From the NCBI GenBank assembly GCA_020536535.1, contig JAHLWZ010000866.1:1-64000 (forward strand): 64,000 nucleotides of DNA, in the 5' to 3' direction. A model generated the notes under the pieces. The model saw only the letters and a program-made list of their open reading frames with translations. It ran no database searches and had not been told where the DNA came from. Source of the stretch: Pelomyxa schiedti. Taxonomy: Eukaryota > Evosea > Pelobiontida > Pelomyxidae. Position 1 is the stretch's first letter. Each line of letters starts with the position of its first letter. The translations under genes were made by a program, and so were the position numbers. Positions 1 through 11,422 of this stretch are shown here, piece by piece.

Positions 1-592
1 TGCTCAGGCGATAAAGAATGCATCAGTAGTTGTACGTAGTAACTCAAGTTAAGAGCCGTCTCAAGAACCTCCTGTCCTAGGATAAAGAAGCAGCTGCCAA
101 GCTCAAATCCGGCTGCAAAAACGAAGCAATTGCGTTGAAGGAGGGATTGATAGCAACCCTTGCACCTCTTGAAGGGCAAGACCCCAGTGGCAATTCTATT
201 TTGCCATACTACAATCTAACAGCCCAAAAGAGTTCTAAAACGGGCGCGAGCCAAGCTGGAAGACATGAAGAGCTCCCACAAGTCACATGCCACATTGGCA
301 AAAGACCTTCACTACGACGCGGAATGCGAAGAAGAAGGTTATTTTTTCCCCCGCTCCTCATTTTGGTGCCACCCTCCGCACTCGCCACAGTCACCCTTTT
401 TCCCAATCCCATAAGTTGCTGACAAACACACAAAGATGATGACTTTGGATACGCCAGTGGGGCTGATTCTGATGAAGGAAGTACAGTGATGCAGAAGAGG
501 AAGCGGAAGAGCCCGCCGCCGTTGATGTTTGTGATTACGAAGAGGCTGTGGAAGTTGAGGAGCCGTCAGGAGTTTACGACGAAGATTCCTGA
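1..592 (+). CDS. 3' end of an unidentified gene with an acidic C-terminal tail
   Basis: The gene enters from the left edge. A first exon fragment reads AQAIKNASVV and is followed by a good donor (GTACGT, about 34). Further coding frames are Lys/Ala-rich (about 82-150) and then a helical Arg/Lys/Glu-rich stretch (about 230-344). After an intron ending near 434 the frame becomes very acidic (DDDFGYASGADSDEG). A second acidic frame runs from about 483 and stops at 590-592. The two acidic frames differ by one base near 480, so there is either an unseen intron, a sequencing error or a real frameshift; the other frame would run on to about 719. I do not recognise the family. The next gene starts about 190 bp downstream on the same strand. 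Confidence 0.4.
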
Positions 593-780
593 ACAACTCA
601 AATCCCGAATTCATTCCATCCCTCCGGTCCCACCTCAGTTTGTCATTTTTGAGAGATTGACAGTGGTTAAACACCACGGCCTTACGTTTTTTCTCGTTAT
701 CTGTCAAGACGGAACTTAACATTAAAACAATAAAAACCCCTCCTCGACATCACAAGCAGAGATGAGCAAGGCCACCGGAA

Positions 781-2010
781 ATGCGACCGACATGTGCGTT
801 TGTCGTAGCGAGATGTAGTTGGGTGATTGGTTGTTGGCCGGTGCATGAACGAAAACACGCAACTTTTGTTACAGTTCGTTTTTTCAGGAGCCCTGAGGAA
901 TTGGAGGAAGAACACGTGCATAGAGTGTACGACGAGATAGCCGACCACTTCAGCCGCACAAGGTTTTTCACGTTCTTATCGTAAACAACAAATGCTAATC
1001 CTCGTGAATGGTTTTAGGTATAAACCGTGGCCCCGAGTGGAACAATTTATTGCAGAGTGCACAAGCACAAACCCTCACTGCATCATTGCGGATATTGGGT
1101 GTGGAAATGGGAAATACCTGGGTTTCTGCAATTCACTGTAAAACTTAACTTAATTCCCATACACAAACCTTACTCTACACATAATGCGCCTTATTAAAAC
1201 TTACCTTCCCTTGTTAGGTGTTTCATCTTCTGCTTATTGTATTGGATCTGACAGGTTTTCAACTTCCTGCGTTTAAATCATATTCATTTCCTAACAGATG
1301 TGCAAATTTGGTTGATATTTGTGGGCAGAAAGGATTTGAGTGTGTAGTTGGCGATAACCAAAGCATTCCTTTCCGTGATGGTTCTGTGGTACCGTTTTTT
1401 TTTCGACTTCCATATTGCATGCAAACGACAGATTAGGACGCCATTTTGTCAATTGCAGTCATACACCACTTTGCTTCTGATGAAAGAAGACTTTTAGCTT
1501 TGAAGGTATGTAACAACGCTTTCACATTTATTTGATCGTTATTAAGGAACTTGTGAGAATTTTAAGAGTTACTGGCAAGATTCTGATCTCAGTTTGGGCT
1601 CATGAACAGGTATGCGTTCACAATTCCAAGGATTGCCTCTAATTTATTGTTCAGCCTCAATTTAAAGAACTTCCCACTCAGGAGGCAATGATAACATGGA
1701 AGCTCACTGATAGTGCTCCCAAAAAAAAGGGTGCACTACCCAGAACCATCAAAGAATTCCAAAGGCACGCAAGCTCTCATTACTTTTTGCCACTTATAGC
1801 ACTAGATACTACCACCTGTTTAAGAGTGGAGAGCTGGCTTCCTTACTATCGCAGGTCCCGCAACTTCACGTAGATACGTGCGAATACGACCACGACAACT
1901 GGTACGCCATTGCAACCAAGGTAGCCAACACACTACCCCAAATTCCCCGTTCCTCATTCCCAACAGGTGTCCTGATTCAGACCCCATTTTCCACACCTCC
2001 ACTTTGGTAA
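781..2010 (+). CDS. Trm9/ALKBH8-type tRNA wobble-uridine methyltransferase
   Basis: A SAM-dependent methyltransferase of the Trm9 family, which with Trm112 completes 5-methoxycarbonylmethyl-uridine at the wobble base of tRNA. The spliced frame has the family N-terminal helix (EELEEEHVHRVYDEIADHF), then RYKPWPRVEQF, the SAM motif I (IADIGCGNGKYLG), CANLVDICGQKGFECVVGD, IPFRDGS, then AILSIAVIHHFASDERR, ELVRILRVTGKILISVWA, and a C-terminal RYYHLFKSGEL near 1815. About seven introns of 40-140 nt are needed, for example 1251-1299 ending in CCTAACAG. I chose the ATG at 781 because its frame (MRPTCA, then splice to SPEELEEE) joins the family N-terminus in phase; the earlier ATG at 762 does not. No AlkB or RRM domain is present, so it is Trm9-like rather than full ALKBH8. 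The stop is TAA at 2008-2010. Confidence 0.88.
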
Positions 2011-2116
2011 TTACAACACCAGCGGAAGTGGTTTGTTTGCCTTTGTTTCTTTCTGTACAGCCCCAAAAAAAAAAAAAAATTAACAAGAAGAAACCTCAAA
2101 AAACGAAAAAAGTGGG

Positions 2117-3801
2117 ATGTGGTGCAGTGGGCCGGCCGTGGAGCACCAGGTCGCGAGTTCGAGCCCCAACACCACCAACGGCGGGCACAGCAACAGCCAC
2201 ACTAACAACACCAACAGCAGCACCACTGGGTCGAGAAGATCGTCCACTGGCCACCAGCACCAACACCAACACCAGCAGCAACAACAACAGCAGGCACGGG
2301 GGCCGTCGTCGTCGACCACACCCACACCCACACATGGGAGGGCGACGGCAGCCCCAGAAGGCGGAGGGGGGGTGCACGAGACGCCAACCAACGCAACGGC
2401 AACAGCAACAGCGTCGACGTCGGCAACGGCGGCGGCGGCGCCGTCCCTTTCTCCGTCGTCCTCGCCTACTTCCAAATCGACAGCGGCGGCTTCGGGTGGG
2501 AATGGGGGGAACGGGAATGGGAATGGCAATAATGGGACTAGCGGGCATGAGGAGGACGAGCTTGGGATATTGGAGAGGGTGCAGAATTGCCTAGAGTGCC
2601 CAATTTGTTTCGACTTGCTGAGGTTCTTTGTTTGACTAATTTGTTTCATTGATTGTTGTTGATTTTGCCCTTGTTTCTGTTGCTATTCAGAAGAGGGAGT
2701 ACTGATTTAAACACTAAGAAGTTGTGGTATTGTGATAGTAATGAGGTCAATACAGCAGTCTCCGTTTTACTGCATTATAAAAGTAAATAGAAAAGCTGAT
2801 GGAGGCACCAGAGGAATTAATCCGTACCTAAAGGGATCCAAATGAAACAAACTGCGGCCATTCTTTTTGTGAATATTGTATAAACAAGTGTCTGGAGACA
2901 TCCTTCTTGTAAGCTTTCAAGTACTAATGTATTACCGTATCATTGATAATGTTTACAGATGTCCTGTTTGTAAAAAGAGTGCAACACCAGTTCATCCAAG
3001 TTTTACTTTACGAAAGCTTGTTGATCTGTACAAAGAAATCAATCCAGATGCGGAGGTAGGGTTCTTTTTATTTCAAGTACTTTTTTTAATTAAAGTTTCT
3101 AGAATTCTGCTACGTCTCGTTCTTCTGTAGCATCACTGAAAGCAGCAGGAAACTCTGCCTACAACGCCAAAGAATATGCCAAAGCTATTGAACTGTATTC
3201 CGCTGCCATCGCGACTAAGAATTCCACTCCGACATCACCAGCGTACAGAGACCCAACGCTATGGTCCAACAGAGGACAGTGCTACATCAAACTCCGGCAG
3301 TACCAGCGAGCAATCGACGATTTGCGTCGCTGTCTTGAGCTTGATCCCACCTGTTGCAAGGCAATGGTGAGGCTCGCTCTCTGCCAAGAGGCACTGAACA
3401 TGAGGACCGATTGCGTGGAGACCCTGCGGCGGTGCCGGGTGTGTGATGTAGCCAGGGAATTCGCCGCCGAAGTCGACGCCTGCTGGGCCAGAGTCATTGG
3501 AGGCCTTGGGACAAGTGCCCCACTGCCTTCCAGCAACAATGAGCAGCCCAGGGACCAGTTTTGGCGAACGCCGCAAACACAAGCACCAGCACAGCCGCAG
3601 CCGCACAGCAGCAACCGCACATCACCACCACCTCCATCCCAGCACACACAAAGCTCACAACAGCCCGCAAGTAGCACAGCCACTGGCACATATGCCTACA
3701 CACACCCGCTGGGGCCCAATGAGACCAATGCACATAGTACATCCCCACAGAGGCACAGCAGAAGGAACAGAGAGGACGGCAAAGAATGCTGCCTTCAATG
3801 A
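2117..3801 (+). CDS. RING-finger plus TPR protein with CAAX-like C-terminus (putative E3 ubiquitin ligase)
   Basis: Exon 1 (from ATG 2117) encodes about 140 residues of low-complexity Ser/Thr/Asn/Gln/His with a polyglutamine run, then a RING start (CLECPICFDLL). After an intron the RING continues near 2838 (NETNCGHSFCEYCINKCLET) and, after another intron, CPVCKKSATPVHPSFTLRKL near 2960. From about 3131 the frame encodes TPR helices (SLKAAGNSAYNAKEYAKAIE, WSNRGQCYIKLRQYQRAIDD, ALCQEALNMRTDCVETLRRC). A Gln/Pro/Ser linker follows and the protein ends in KECCLQ, which fits a CAAX prenylation box. The combination resembles LONRF or CHIP-type ligases in using TPRs to bind clients, but it has neither a LON domain nor a U-box. 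Prenylation would place the ligase on membranes; that is inference. Exon 1 also carries a tRNA-like A/B-box segment. Confidence 0.85.
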
Positions 3802-3907
3802 CAATAGCATTGTTCCGTAGTTCAAAAACACCTCATGTATAGAAACACAAATGTAGTGTGAAGTTGCAAGAATTTCCCCTGAAGGGTGTTTTTATTTTAC
3901 TTTTTTT

Positions 3908-6900
3908 TTATGGACAAGAACCTAGTGGGAGTGGAGGAAATAGACTGTACATTTTCACAATGTATTTTACTCCCCAATTGGTTTTGTTTGCCTGAGTGGA
4001 AGTTAGACAAAGGTTATTGCATGAAACATACTGATTGTGCAAGTACGTGAGGGCAGCATTTGCGGCCATTTTCTTGGCGATTTTCTTCTTGGATGATACC
4101 GCACTGCCCAGGGTTTTTCCGAGTATGATAACTTCACATTGGAATTCCTGTTCGCTGATTTGCGTGAAATGAAATGGCCTCGGAATTTCTGTTGGGTACA
4201 TTTGCTGGACTGTGCTGTAGAGTTCCCTGCGGAATCACAAGCATCAGAGTTGATTGAATGCATCATTAGATTTCCGTTATAAAATTGAGGGAATGGTGTG
4301 GGAATTACGTTACGGGATCCTCCACAACAGTATCAGAGGAGGGTGCTTTGATGTAATCAAACAGCAAAGGGAATATAACGGCCTGTGTTCTTGTGTACGA
4401 AAAGTTTGTATCAACAAACACCGCCCCAGCAATTGCTTCGAAAACGTCCGCACAAACACTAGCAGATGGCCTAAAAGATTTTAATCATTTTTTGACACCC
4501 AATATAAAAGAGGTCAACTGTACCTTTCGTTTTGTCGTATGAATTTATCAAATCCCCAATGCAAGCAGGCCTGTGACAAGGAAGTATTGCAGGCTCTTTT
4601 ACGTTGCAGAGATGAGAGAACAGAAGGCGGTTGATTGGGGTGGCATCTTTTATTGTTGTGAGTGGGTAATATGTGATTCCAATGGGAACAAACTGAAAGA
4701 GATGTTCAACAATTATCAAGTCGCACACAGCATCGCCCAGAAATTCGAGCAGCTGGTAGTTCTGGTCCAGATGAGAATTTATACTCTTTGGTGTGAGTGC
4801 CCTTCCCAACAGTGTCCAGCTTCTGAATTCGTAGTGCAAAATGACTTGAACTCTACGAAACTTAAAGGTATAAACACTGTGCATGCTGGGTACTAGAAGC
4901 GCTTACCTCATCAGAGACTGAAAGGGAAGTGTCAATGAGAATAAAATACTGGTTGATTTGTCTAAAGGGCAAACCCATTGCCCGCAAAAATTCGCATGAT
5001 ACTGGAAAGCTTAAGAGGTAGGATTGGAAGAAGAGAGATGGCATCTACCACTCAAGTCTTTGCAACACAAAAAGAGGGCACCACAACAACTTTCTAACAC
5101 ATCTGCAAAGAGCTTAGGAGATACCAGTCGAGTAGTATCTGCATATTCTCAGAGGAACCAAAACCAAACAGACCATTTTTGAACCTTTGGGAGGAAAGCC
5201 AGGTGGTACCCATTCTCTTACAGTTACTGGAGCAGTAAAAATATGGAATGGTAACACTGAAGAATGGCATAGTCCAGTAAGATTTGAGTTGCTCACTACA
5301 ACAGCACGCTCTTGTGATTTTTTGCCTTCACCTCCGGGTACTGTGCAATACACATGAATAGAGGATATGAGCTTTAGTACACAATCCCCAAGCTTCTCTA
5401 GCCTCTCGTAATTCGTGATATCACAAGCACTTGGGGCTGTGAGTGCAGAAAGCAGAAGGCTGCAGGGAACAACAGAGAGAGACGGGATCTGAACTTGAAG
5501 ATCTACAGTTGAGGCTATGCGCTGCCAGAAGTGGTGAGACTTGTTTTTGTTTGTTTGTTACCTCCAAAGCATAAATAATAGCGGGGAGCTTGAGGCATTG
5601 CTTCATGGCAAAAAAAGAAAGTGGATAAACTTCACAAGCCTCGGGTGCAAGAAGTACGGTTTGTGCGGGGCTCAAATCCTTTGACTGTTTTTCTGTATGA
5701 AAAAATGTGCACTCCAATAACTTCTGCTCTGGATCTAAAACTAATTTCCACTTCTCTGTATAGTATTCATAATAGGTTCGGTATTTACTCCCTGCATTTC
5801 CAAAGTCAACAAGCAGATTTTTGCTCGTATATTGCAGAGGGATGTAAAGTTGGGTATTGTAAGGAGTAAAAATAAGCTCCTCACCGAACCTAACCTCGAG
5901 GTGTGTGTGGGTAGGTGTAGGCATGTGTGGAAATTGTGACCTCTGTATGGTTGTGGTGATGTTGGTAACGGATCGCCAATCTATATTACACAATTCTGGT
6001 AATAAAGGTTCGCAAATAGGAAGGATTGAGTAAATCTTGGCGGTATTGTTGTCCCATTTGAAACTGGTCCCCAAATGAGGTAGCAATAAGCGAAATAAGT
6101 GCTCCTGGAAAAGCAACATGTTTTCATAAAATTGTGTGGGAATGATAATGCTCCCACATGATTGAACCTTGATATGAGCAACACTGGACTTCAGTCTAAC
6201 TGGAAACTCCACAGTACTTGTTCCAGGTGCAAAATTAGATGGTGTTACTATGACCCAAGATAACGGAACACCATCTACTATAATGCTGTGTGCAAACCCT
6301 TGATAACTTTCAGGGGTGTCTTGTTTCCAAGGGCCTTGAAAACAACTTGCTACCCTCAACTGAGGGCATTTCTCGAGGGTGACTCGTCTGCCACTGTTTA
6401 TAACTTCGGTTCTTGGTGCTTTATGCACCGTGCTGTAAGTGTTTACATCACATGCCAATCGTTTGTTGCTCTGTGGCAAGTCCTCCTTTGAAACACAAGT
6501 ATCACTGTTACGAGTACCGAATTGTGTTGAAGAGAAAGCAAGAGGTTCAGCACTAGTCAATTCAGACTGTGCATGATCAGTGTACGCTATTGGCAAAGAA
6601 GCCCTATGGTCATTGTTGCAGAGTAAGTGCGAGACTGGGCAGAACAGAGTGGCACATAAGGCATGAGATGAGTGAATCTCACCTCCTTGTACGGGTTGTA
6701 TTGTAGAACAGTATGAAGACCATAAACAGCAGAATGGTGACGGTGATACAGCTGCGTCAAAAGCAAAGGTATTGTCACTGTAACTCACTTCAGTTCCCAT
6801 GAGTACAAAGATGGTTTGGGCTTGTTCATTAAACAATTCCGCTGGTGCACAAGTGTCAAAGTAAAACACCACTTGAAATGCCTCAAGGTCACTCTTGAGA

Positions 6901-8388
6901 ATTGTATTTAATTCCTGCACACTGGAAACAATCGTGGTACAGTCTGTTAATTGTGGCAACAGTGTTCTTTGGTTGGGGTGATTTCTCACCAAGGTGCCAA
7001 GTGTATAGCACCGCGAAACTTGGACTACCTCATTAAGATTTTGTTGCACAAGAGAGGAAATTAATGCAGAAGATGTCAGTACCAAGATCAAACGGTATGG
7101 TAAAGCGCCTCGAGGGCAGCTACACATTCTGGTAATCGCCCCAGCTAATGACAACATTTTGGGACTCATATTCGAAAGAGAGAGAGTTTGGTTCAGAGAT
7201 GCCGATTGAAAGGATTCTGGTGATGCAGATATAGTTGAAAGATCTTGCAGGATCTTGTAAACAGAGAATGGCCCAAGTTCATGAAGTACACGCAACAGTG
7301 TGGCTTTGGTGACACTGGAGTGTTGTGGTAGGGGTATCTTTTCGAGTTGACTCACAAATTGCGGATGGTAAATTTGGGTATAAGGGATTATGAACTGGCA
7401 TGTGCATATGGAGGAATGCCTTGCTGGATGCTGAGGTTCCATTGAAGCCGTACAGTTTATTTTCTAGTCAAATGATGGAATGAGTCAACAAGAATCCAGG
7501 TGGTTGGCATTGCCCATCATACTTTAGCATGAAAAGCATTTGATTCAAAGTACAAAGTACAACAAGACATAGTGGTCAATCCCAAAACACGTGGAGCTTG
7601 GCTGGCGCCATTTGGAGAGGAATGCAGTAGGTTAAGAAAAACAGAAATTGGGTGCTTGTGTGCTGCCAGATGGAAATCATCGATGATAATGAGAACGACA
7701 TGAAGGAGGGAGAAGAAGTGTTTTTCCAAGGCATTCAGGAGGAATTCAACTGTACAGAGCTGTGAGAAAGGATTTAAAAAAAAAGAAAGGGGAAAAGACT
7801 GTGGCTATTACCACGAGATGGATTGATGAGCCAACTCTTTGCCACAACTCCCTGGTGTTACTGTGTGGACACCTATGGGATATTTTAGACGGAGAAAAAG
7901 GCCTTTGAACACAAGATATAAAAGTTACTTGAACAATGGGATACTTGTATAATCAGGAATCAGAGAACATTGTTCCATTAATTCCACTTTGGAAGAAAAC
8001 TATTTGAAATCTGTTGAGTGATACCCACTTACACTTTTCCTTCCCCCTCTCCCATAAGTTATAAGTTGGAGTTTTGCGTGCATACCAGGTACACAACCAA
8101 GGGAGCAGATTCAGATGCATAGCCGCCTCCTCCATCACAAAAAAGTGCCTCGTCGCGCCCGCCTGGTCTCGCATTGTATCCCATAAGTGCACAAGTGGCC
8201 CCTAGCGCAGACACCAGGGCCTTGGAGTGGCTGCACGCAAGGCCTTCCACCACCAAGTCACCGTGTTTGATGCCCTCAGCTATTTCTGTCTAGATCGCGG
8301 GGGTGAGTCTGACACGATATTGTGGGAGCGAAACCTGTGTCTCTATCGACACCCCATGTTGTCTCAGGGCTTTGAACGCCGCGTCCAT
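3908..8388 (-). CDS. Dicer endoribonuclease with degenerate helicase domain
   Basis: The start is the ATG at 8386-8388, then a 45-nt intron. The N-terminal part has a helicase layout, but motif I reads ACSHSKALVSALGA (about 8190-8230) instead of GxGKT and motif II reads IIIDDFHLA (about 7660-7690) instead of DECH. A large exon (7442-5421) covers a divergent helicase C region, the dimerisation/platform region and a PAZ domain (YYEYYTEKWKLVLDPEQKLL, APEACEVYPLSFFAMKQCL). RNase IIIa has LEKLGDCVLKL (about 5390) and ADVLESCCGALF (about 5090). RNase IIIb has YQLLEFLGDAVCDLI (about 4770) and ADVFEAIAGAVF (about 4430). A dsRNA-binding domain ends the protein (KKKIAKKMAANAALTYLHNQ, about 4020-4080). 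All eight metal-binding acidic residues of the two RNase III domains appear intact. This should make small RNAs from dsRNA, but ATP hydrolysis looks lost. The 5' end lies 107 bp from the divergent gene at 8496. Confidence 0.9.
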
Positions 8389-8495
8389 CGTCCAGGTTCG
8401 ATCGCAGAAAAAAGATGGCGAAGATCTGCCAAGATTGAGAGTCTTTACAACAAACCACCGCGCCTTGTTGTCTAAATCTCAGTATCACGTCACTA

Positions 8496-10785
8496 ATGTC
8501 GTGTGGAGAAAGGAGGGCCCGGCTGCTTACACTCGAATCAACATCTCATAACAACACAACAACAGTGGAGAATGGAGATGCCGCACGTCGGTGGTTGGTG
8601 ACGGTGTCGCGAGTTGTGTGGGATCACATCGTCGAACCAGCGATCGTGTCTCCGTCCCACAATCGCGGGGTGCCACTCACCCGGCCGCAGTGCCATTGGC
8701 TCATGGGCCTCGCCGACGCCCTGTTCCCCCTGGTGCCGAGGGCCTGCCGGTTGCTCACGGGAGGCGGCGGGGGTTGTTGTGTGACTGTGTCCCTATTCGA
8801 CGACGAAGATTATGGGATGCCGAACACATCACGCTATTTTGGGCTCGTGTGTGCGGGGGCAGCAGGGAGCAAGAGGTGCATCGAATGGATTGTGAAGAAC
8901 AAATCGACGAGGAACAACAAGAAGGAATGCATCGCTGTGCTCAGGGGCCTGTGCTTGGGTGTGTGTCTGTATATGCATTTACTGCGTAAATTGAATGCAC
9001 ACCTTCGCGGTCTGATAACAACCCATAATTCGTAACGTCTTGGATTTAATTCCTTCAAAACGCTCACGAGAACAGGGGGACACCTTGACATGGCCAAGGA
9101 GCTGGTCGAGGGCGGAGACACGCCGTGGTGTGGCTGTGAACTCCTGAGATGGCCTGCAGGTGACCGCGACGTGATCGATGACTTGAGAGAGATCCGCTAC
9201 TCCGGCACTGTTTCGTGCAGCCTGCTGTACGACGCCTGCAAAGGAGGAAACCTGGAGGTTGTCAGGTGGGTGATGTCATCGTTCCGCGATGTGGGGACTG
9301 CGGCCTGGGAGTTCCCAATGCCGTTCCGTGCTGCTGTGAGGTGGGGCCGCCTCGACGTGGTCAAGTGGCTGAATTCATCCACCGGCTCTGTTCCGGCTTG
9401 CCTCGAAATGCTCAGATATAATGCCGATGACTGTTCTCTTGCCAATTTCGTTGCCAGCCAAAGCTTGGAAGTCGTGAAGTTTTGCACTGAGTTGTTCTGT
9501 GGATATGAGCCCAATGAAAACAGAGATGAAATACTTGAGAAGTTTATTGAGTACTGCCCAATTGGATGTGACGTTGATGAAGGCTGCCAGTGGATCAAAG
9601 ATAAATTTTCACTGACAAAAGAACATTGCCCCAGCCTCAGCTTAATCTCCAGTTTCAAAAATGCAAAGGGTTTCAAGTGGCTGATCAACACCTTTTCCCT
9701 GAAACCAATTCAGGAAGAGTTGCGTTGTGCATGCACTGACATTGCAGACCAAGAACTCACAGAGTGGTTGATCACAAACTTCAGTGACAGTGTTGGTCCA
9801 GTGGAAACCGACACACTCATTTCTGCATGTGGGAACAAAAAAGACAGTGTGTCAGTGCTCCAGGTCCTGATTTCCAATCTGAGAACACCACTGAAAGAAG
9901 AGGAAATGACACAGTGCCTTGTCGCGTCTCTTTCCCGCAGCAACACATCAATTGCAGAGTGGTTGGAAAAGAAGTTCCATGTTATGGATCATGTGAATTC
10001 AGTCCCCAGATTGACCGATGAAACGTTCACCAAGGTTTGCAGTTCTCCTAATGGTTCCGGTATTGGTGGAATTCAGTGGTTCATTTCGAATTGCGCAGTC
10101 ACAAATATCAGTGAAAGGACAGTGATTGATGCTATTCGTTTCTTTTCTACTGAGAAAAAGATACTGCCAATGCTGCTTTTGCTGAAGACTTTTGAAGTTT
10201 CAATTGTCTCTGATAATGACAAGGCTAATATGGTTCATATCATTGTATCACGTGGCAATCTTCCGCAAGCGAAGCAGATTGTATCTCGTGTCAGCTTCTC
10301 TTCTGAAAACGTTGCTCAGGGTTTGTCACAAGGAGGTCGAAAATCAGGAAAAGTTGTGAAGTGGTTCATTCAGCAGTTCCACCTGAACGAAAGTCAAGTC
10401 AAGAGGAATGACAACCGTTTGCTCTTCAAGTTGATTGACGGCAACAAGACCAGCTGTGCCGAGTGGTTAATCAGAAAATTCCACGTGACTTTGCCAGAGG
10501 CATGTCCCAATAGATTTTCTATGGACTAACAAAAAAATAAAGATTGGGGCCATGACCGACATGCACGGAATAGACGCATCAGTTTCACTGGTTTGCACGT
10601 GGAAGATGCTGCTTCGTGTGTTCCCCGAGATGACACTTTCGTTTGCCAAGCGGTACTTGTGGGAATATGCTACGGCCTTCCACCTGCACCTCAAAGCATC
10701 CAGGAAGATGCTGGGCCTCACTGATGCCGATCTGGTTGCCGAGGATGATTTCTCATACCTGTGGACGAACGCGTGGATCCCATAA
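8496..10785 (+). CDS. Ankyrin-like helical repeat protein (copy 1)
   Basis: Exon 1 is 8496-8958 and exon 2 starts at 9076; the splice gives LRGLCLG-GHLDMAKELVEGG. The N-terminal part is a conserved non-repeat region. The rest is a chain of degenerate ankyrin-like units of about 35-45 residues with the recurring core xVVKWL/xxWLIxxF (LEVVRWVMSSF, LDVVKWLNSS, SLEVVKFCTELF, FKWLINTFSL, LTEWLITNFS, IAEWLEKKFH). It is a paralogue of the gene at 44537-46867. In the main frame there is a stop at about 10527-10529, but a possible 58-nt intron (10487-10544, with a GACTAACA branch-like site) would join it in phase to the last exon (from MTDMHGIDAS to 10785), which matches the paralogue's C-terminus. 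Function is unknown; such repeats usually bind proteins. Confidence 0.8.
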
Positions 10786-11422
10786 GCAAAGACATGGGAT
10801 TCATTGCCAATCTGACTGCCAAACCAAAAAACATAAAGAGCTTTGTTTTGCCGCAAGGAAAAATTTTTTGGTTTTTTTTACTTTGAACAAAATCGATTTG
10901 TTGTTGTTCAGCGAATCACAACTCCCTAAAAACCCACAATTTCGGTTTTCAACTGTTGAAAGGGCAAAACATCCCCAGCAGATTCACCAGAGTACAGAGG
11001 TTCTGGGAGCCCTTAGTGGCCACTGCGGACCGGGAACTGGAAACATACATCATCATTTAAGAAGACTTGAGGACAAATACAACGTGGACACGTAACTACA
11101 TCATTTAGGAGGACGAAGTCTCCAGTTCCTGTCGACCGGCCCTCAAGCGAGCAAGTCGCACCCGAGGACGAGTTCCCCCACAATTGGAACGTGGGGTAAT
11201 ACAGCCAAGGGCTGCAAGGGACAAAACTCCCAGAACATTTTTTGTTTTTTTTTTTTGGTTTTTTTGAATACTTGCAGCTGAGGTTGTGAAGTGTTTGATT
11301 GGCTGTCGAGGTTTGTTTGTGGGTGTGGGAACAGAGATAGAGCCATGGGAGGGAGTTTGTGGAGCCATTTGAAGCTTCTCTCAGGCACGGTTGCATGGAA
11401 GAGGGAAAGAAAAGTTCCGCTT
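10786..11422. other. Intergenic region between convergent genes
   Basis: No coding frame here resembles a known protein. The left part follows the stop of the repeat protein and contains AT-rich and T-tract sequence typical of 3' flanks (about 10860-10910 and 11230-11270). The right part follows the MCM8 stop on the other strand. Short ORFs on both strands (for example minus 11013-11396) have no recognisable features. I see nothing else. Confidence 0.5.

Noticed and set aside
2117-2172. A functional tRNA gene
   Set aside because: Although the A and B boxes match, the A-to-B spacing is about 7 nt too short and neither the T stem nor the acceptor stem pairs.
2080-2649. 189-codon minus-strand ORF opposite the RING-TPR gene
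   Set aside because: It is the antisense of the Gln/Thr/Ala low-complexity exon; it has Cys and Leu runs produced by CAG/GCC repeats and no family features.
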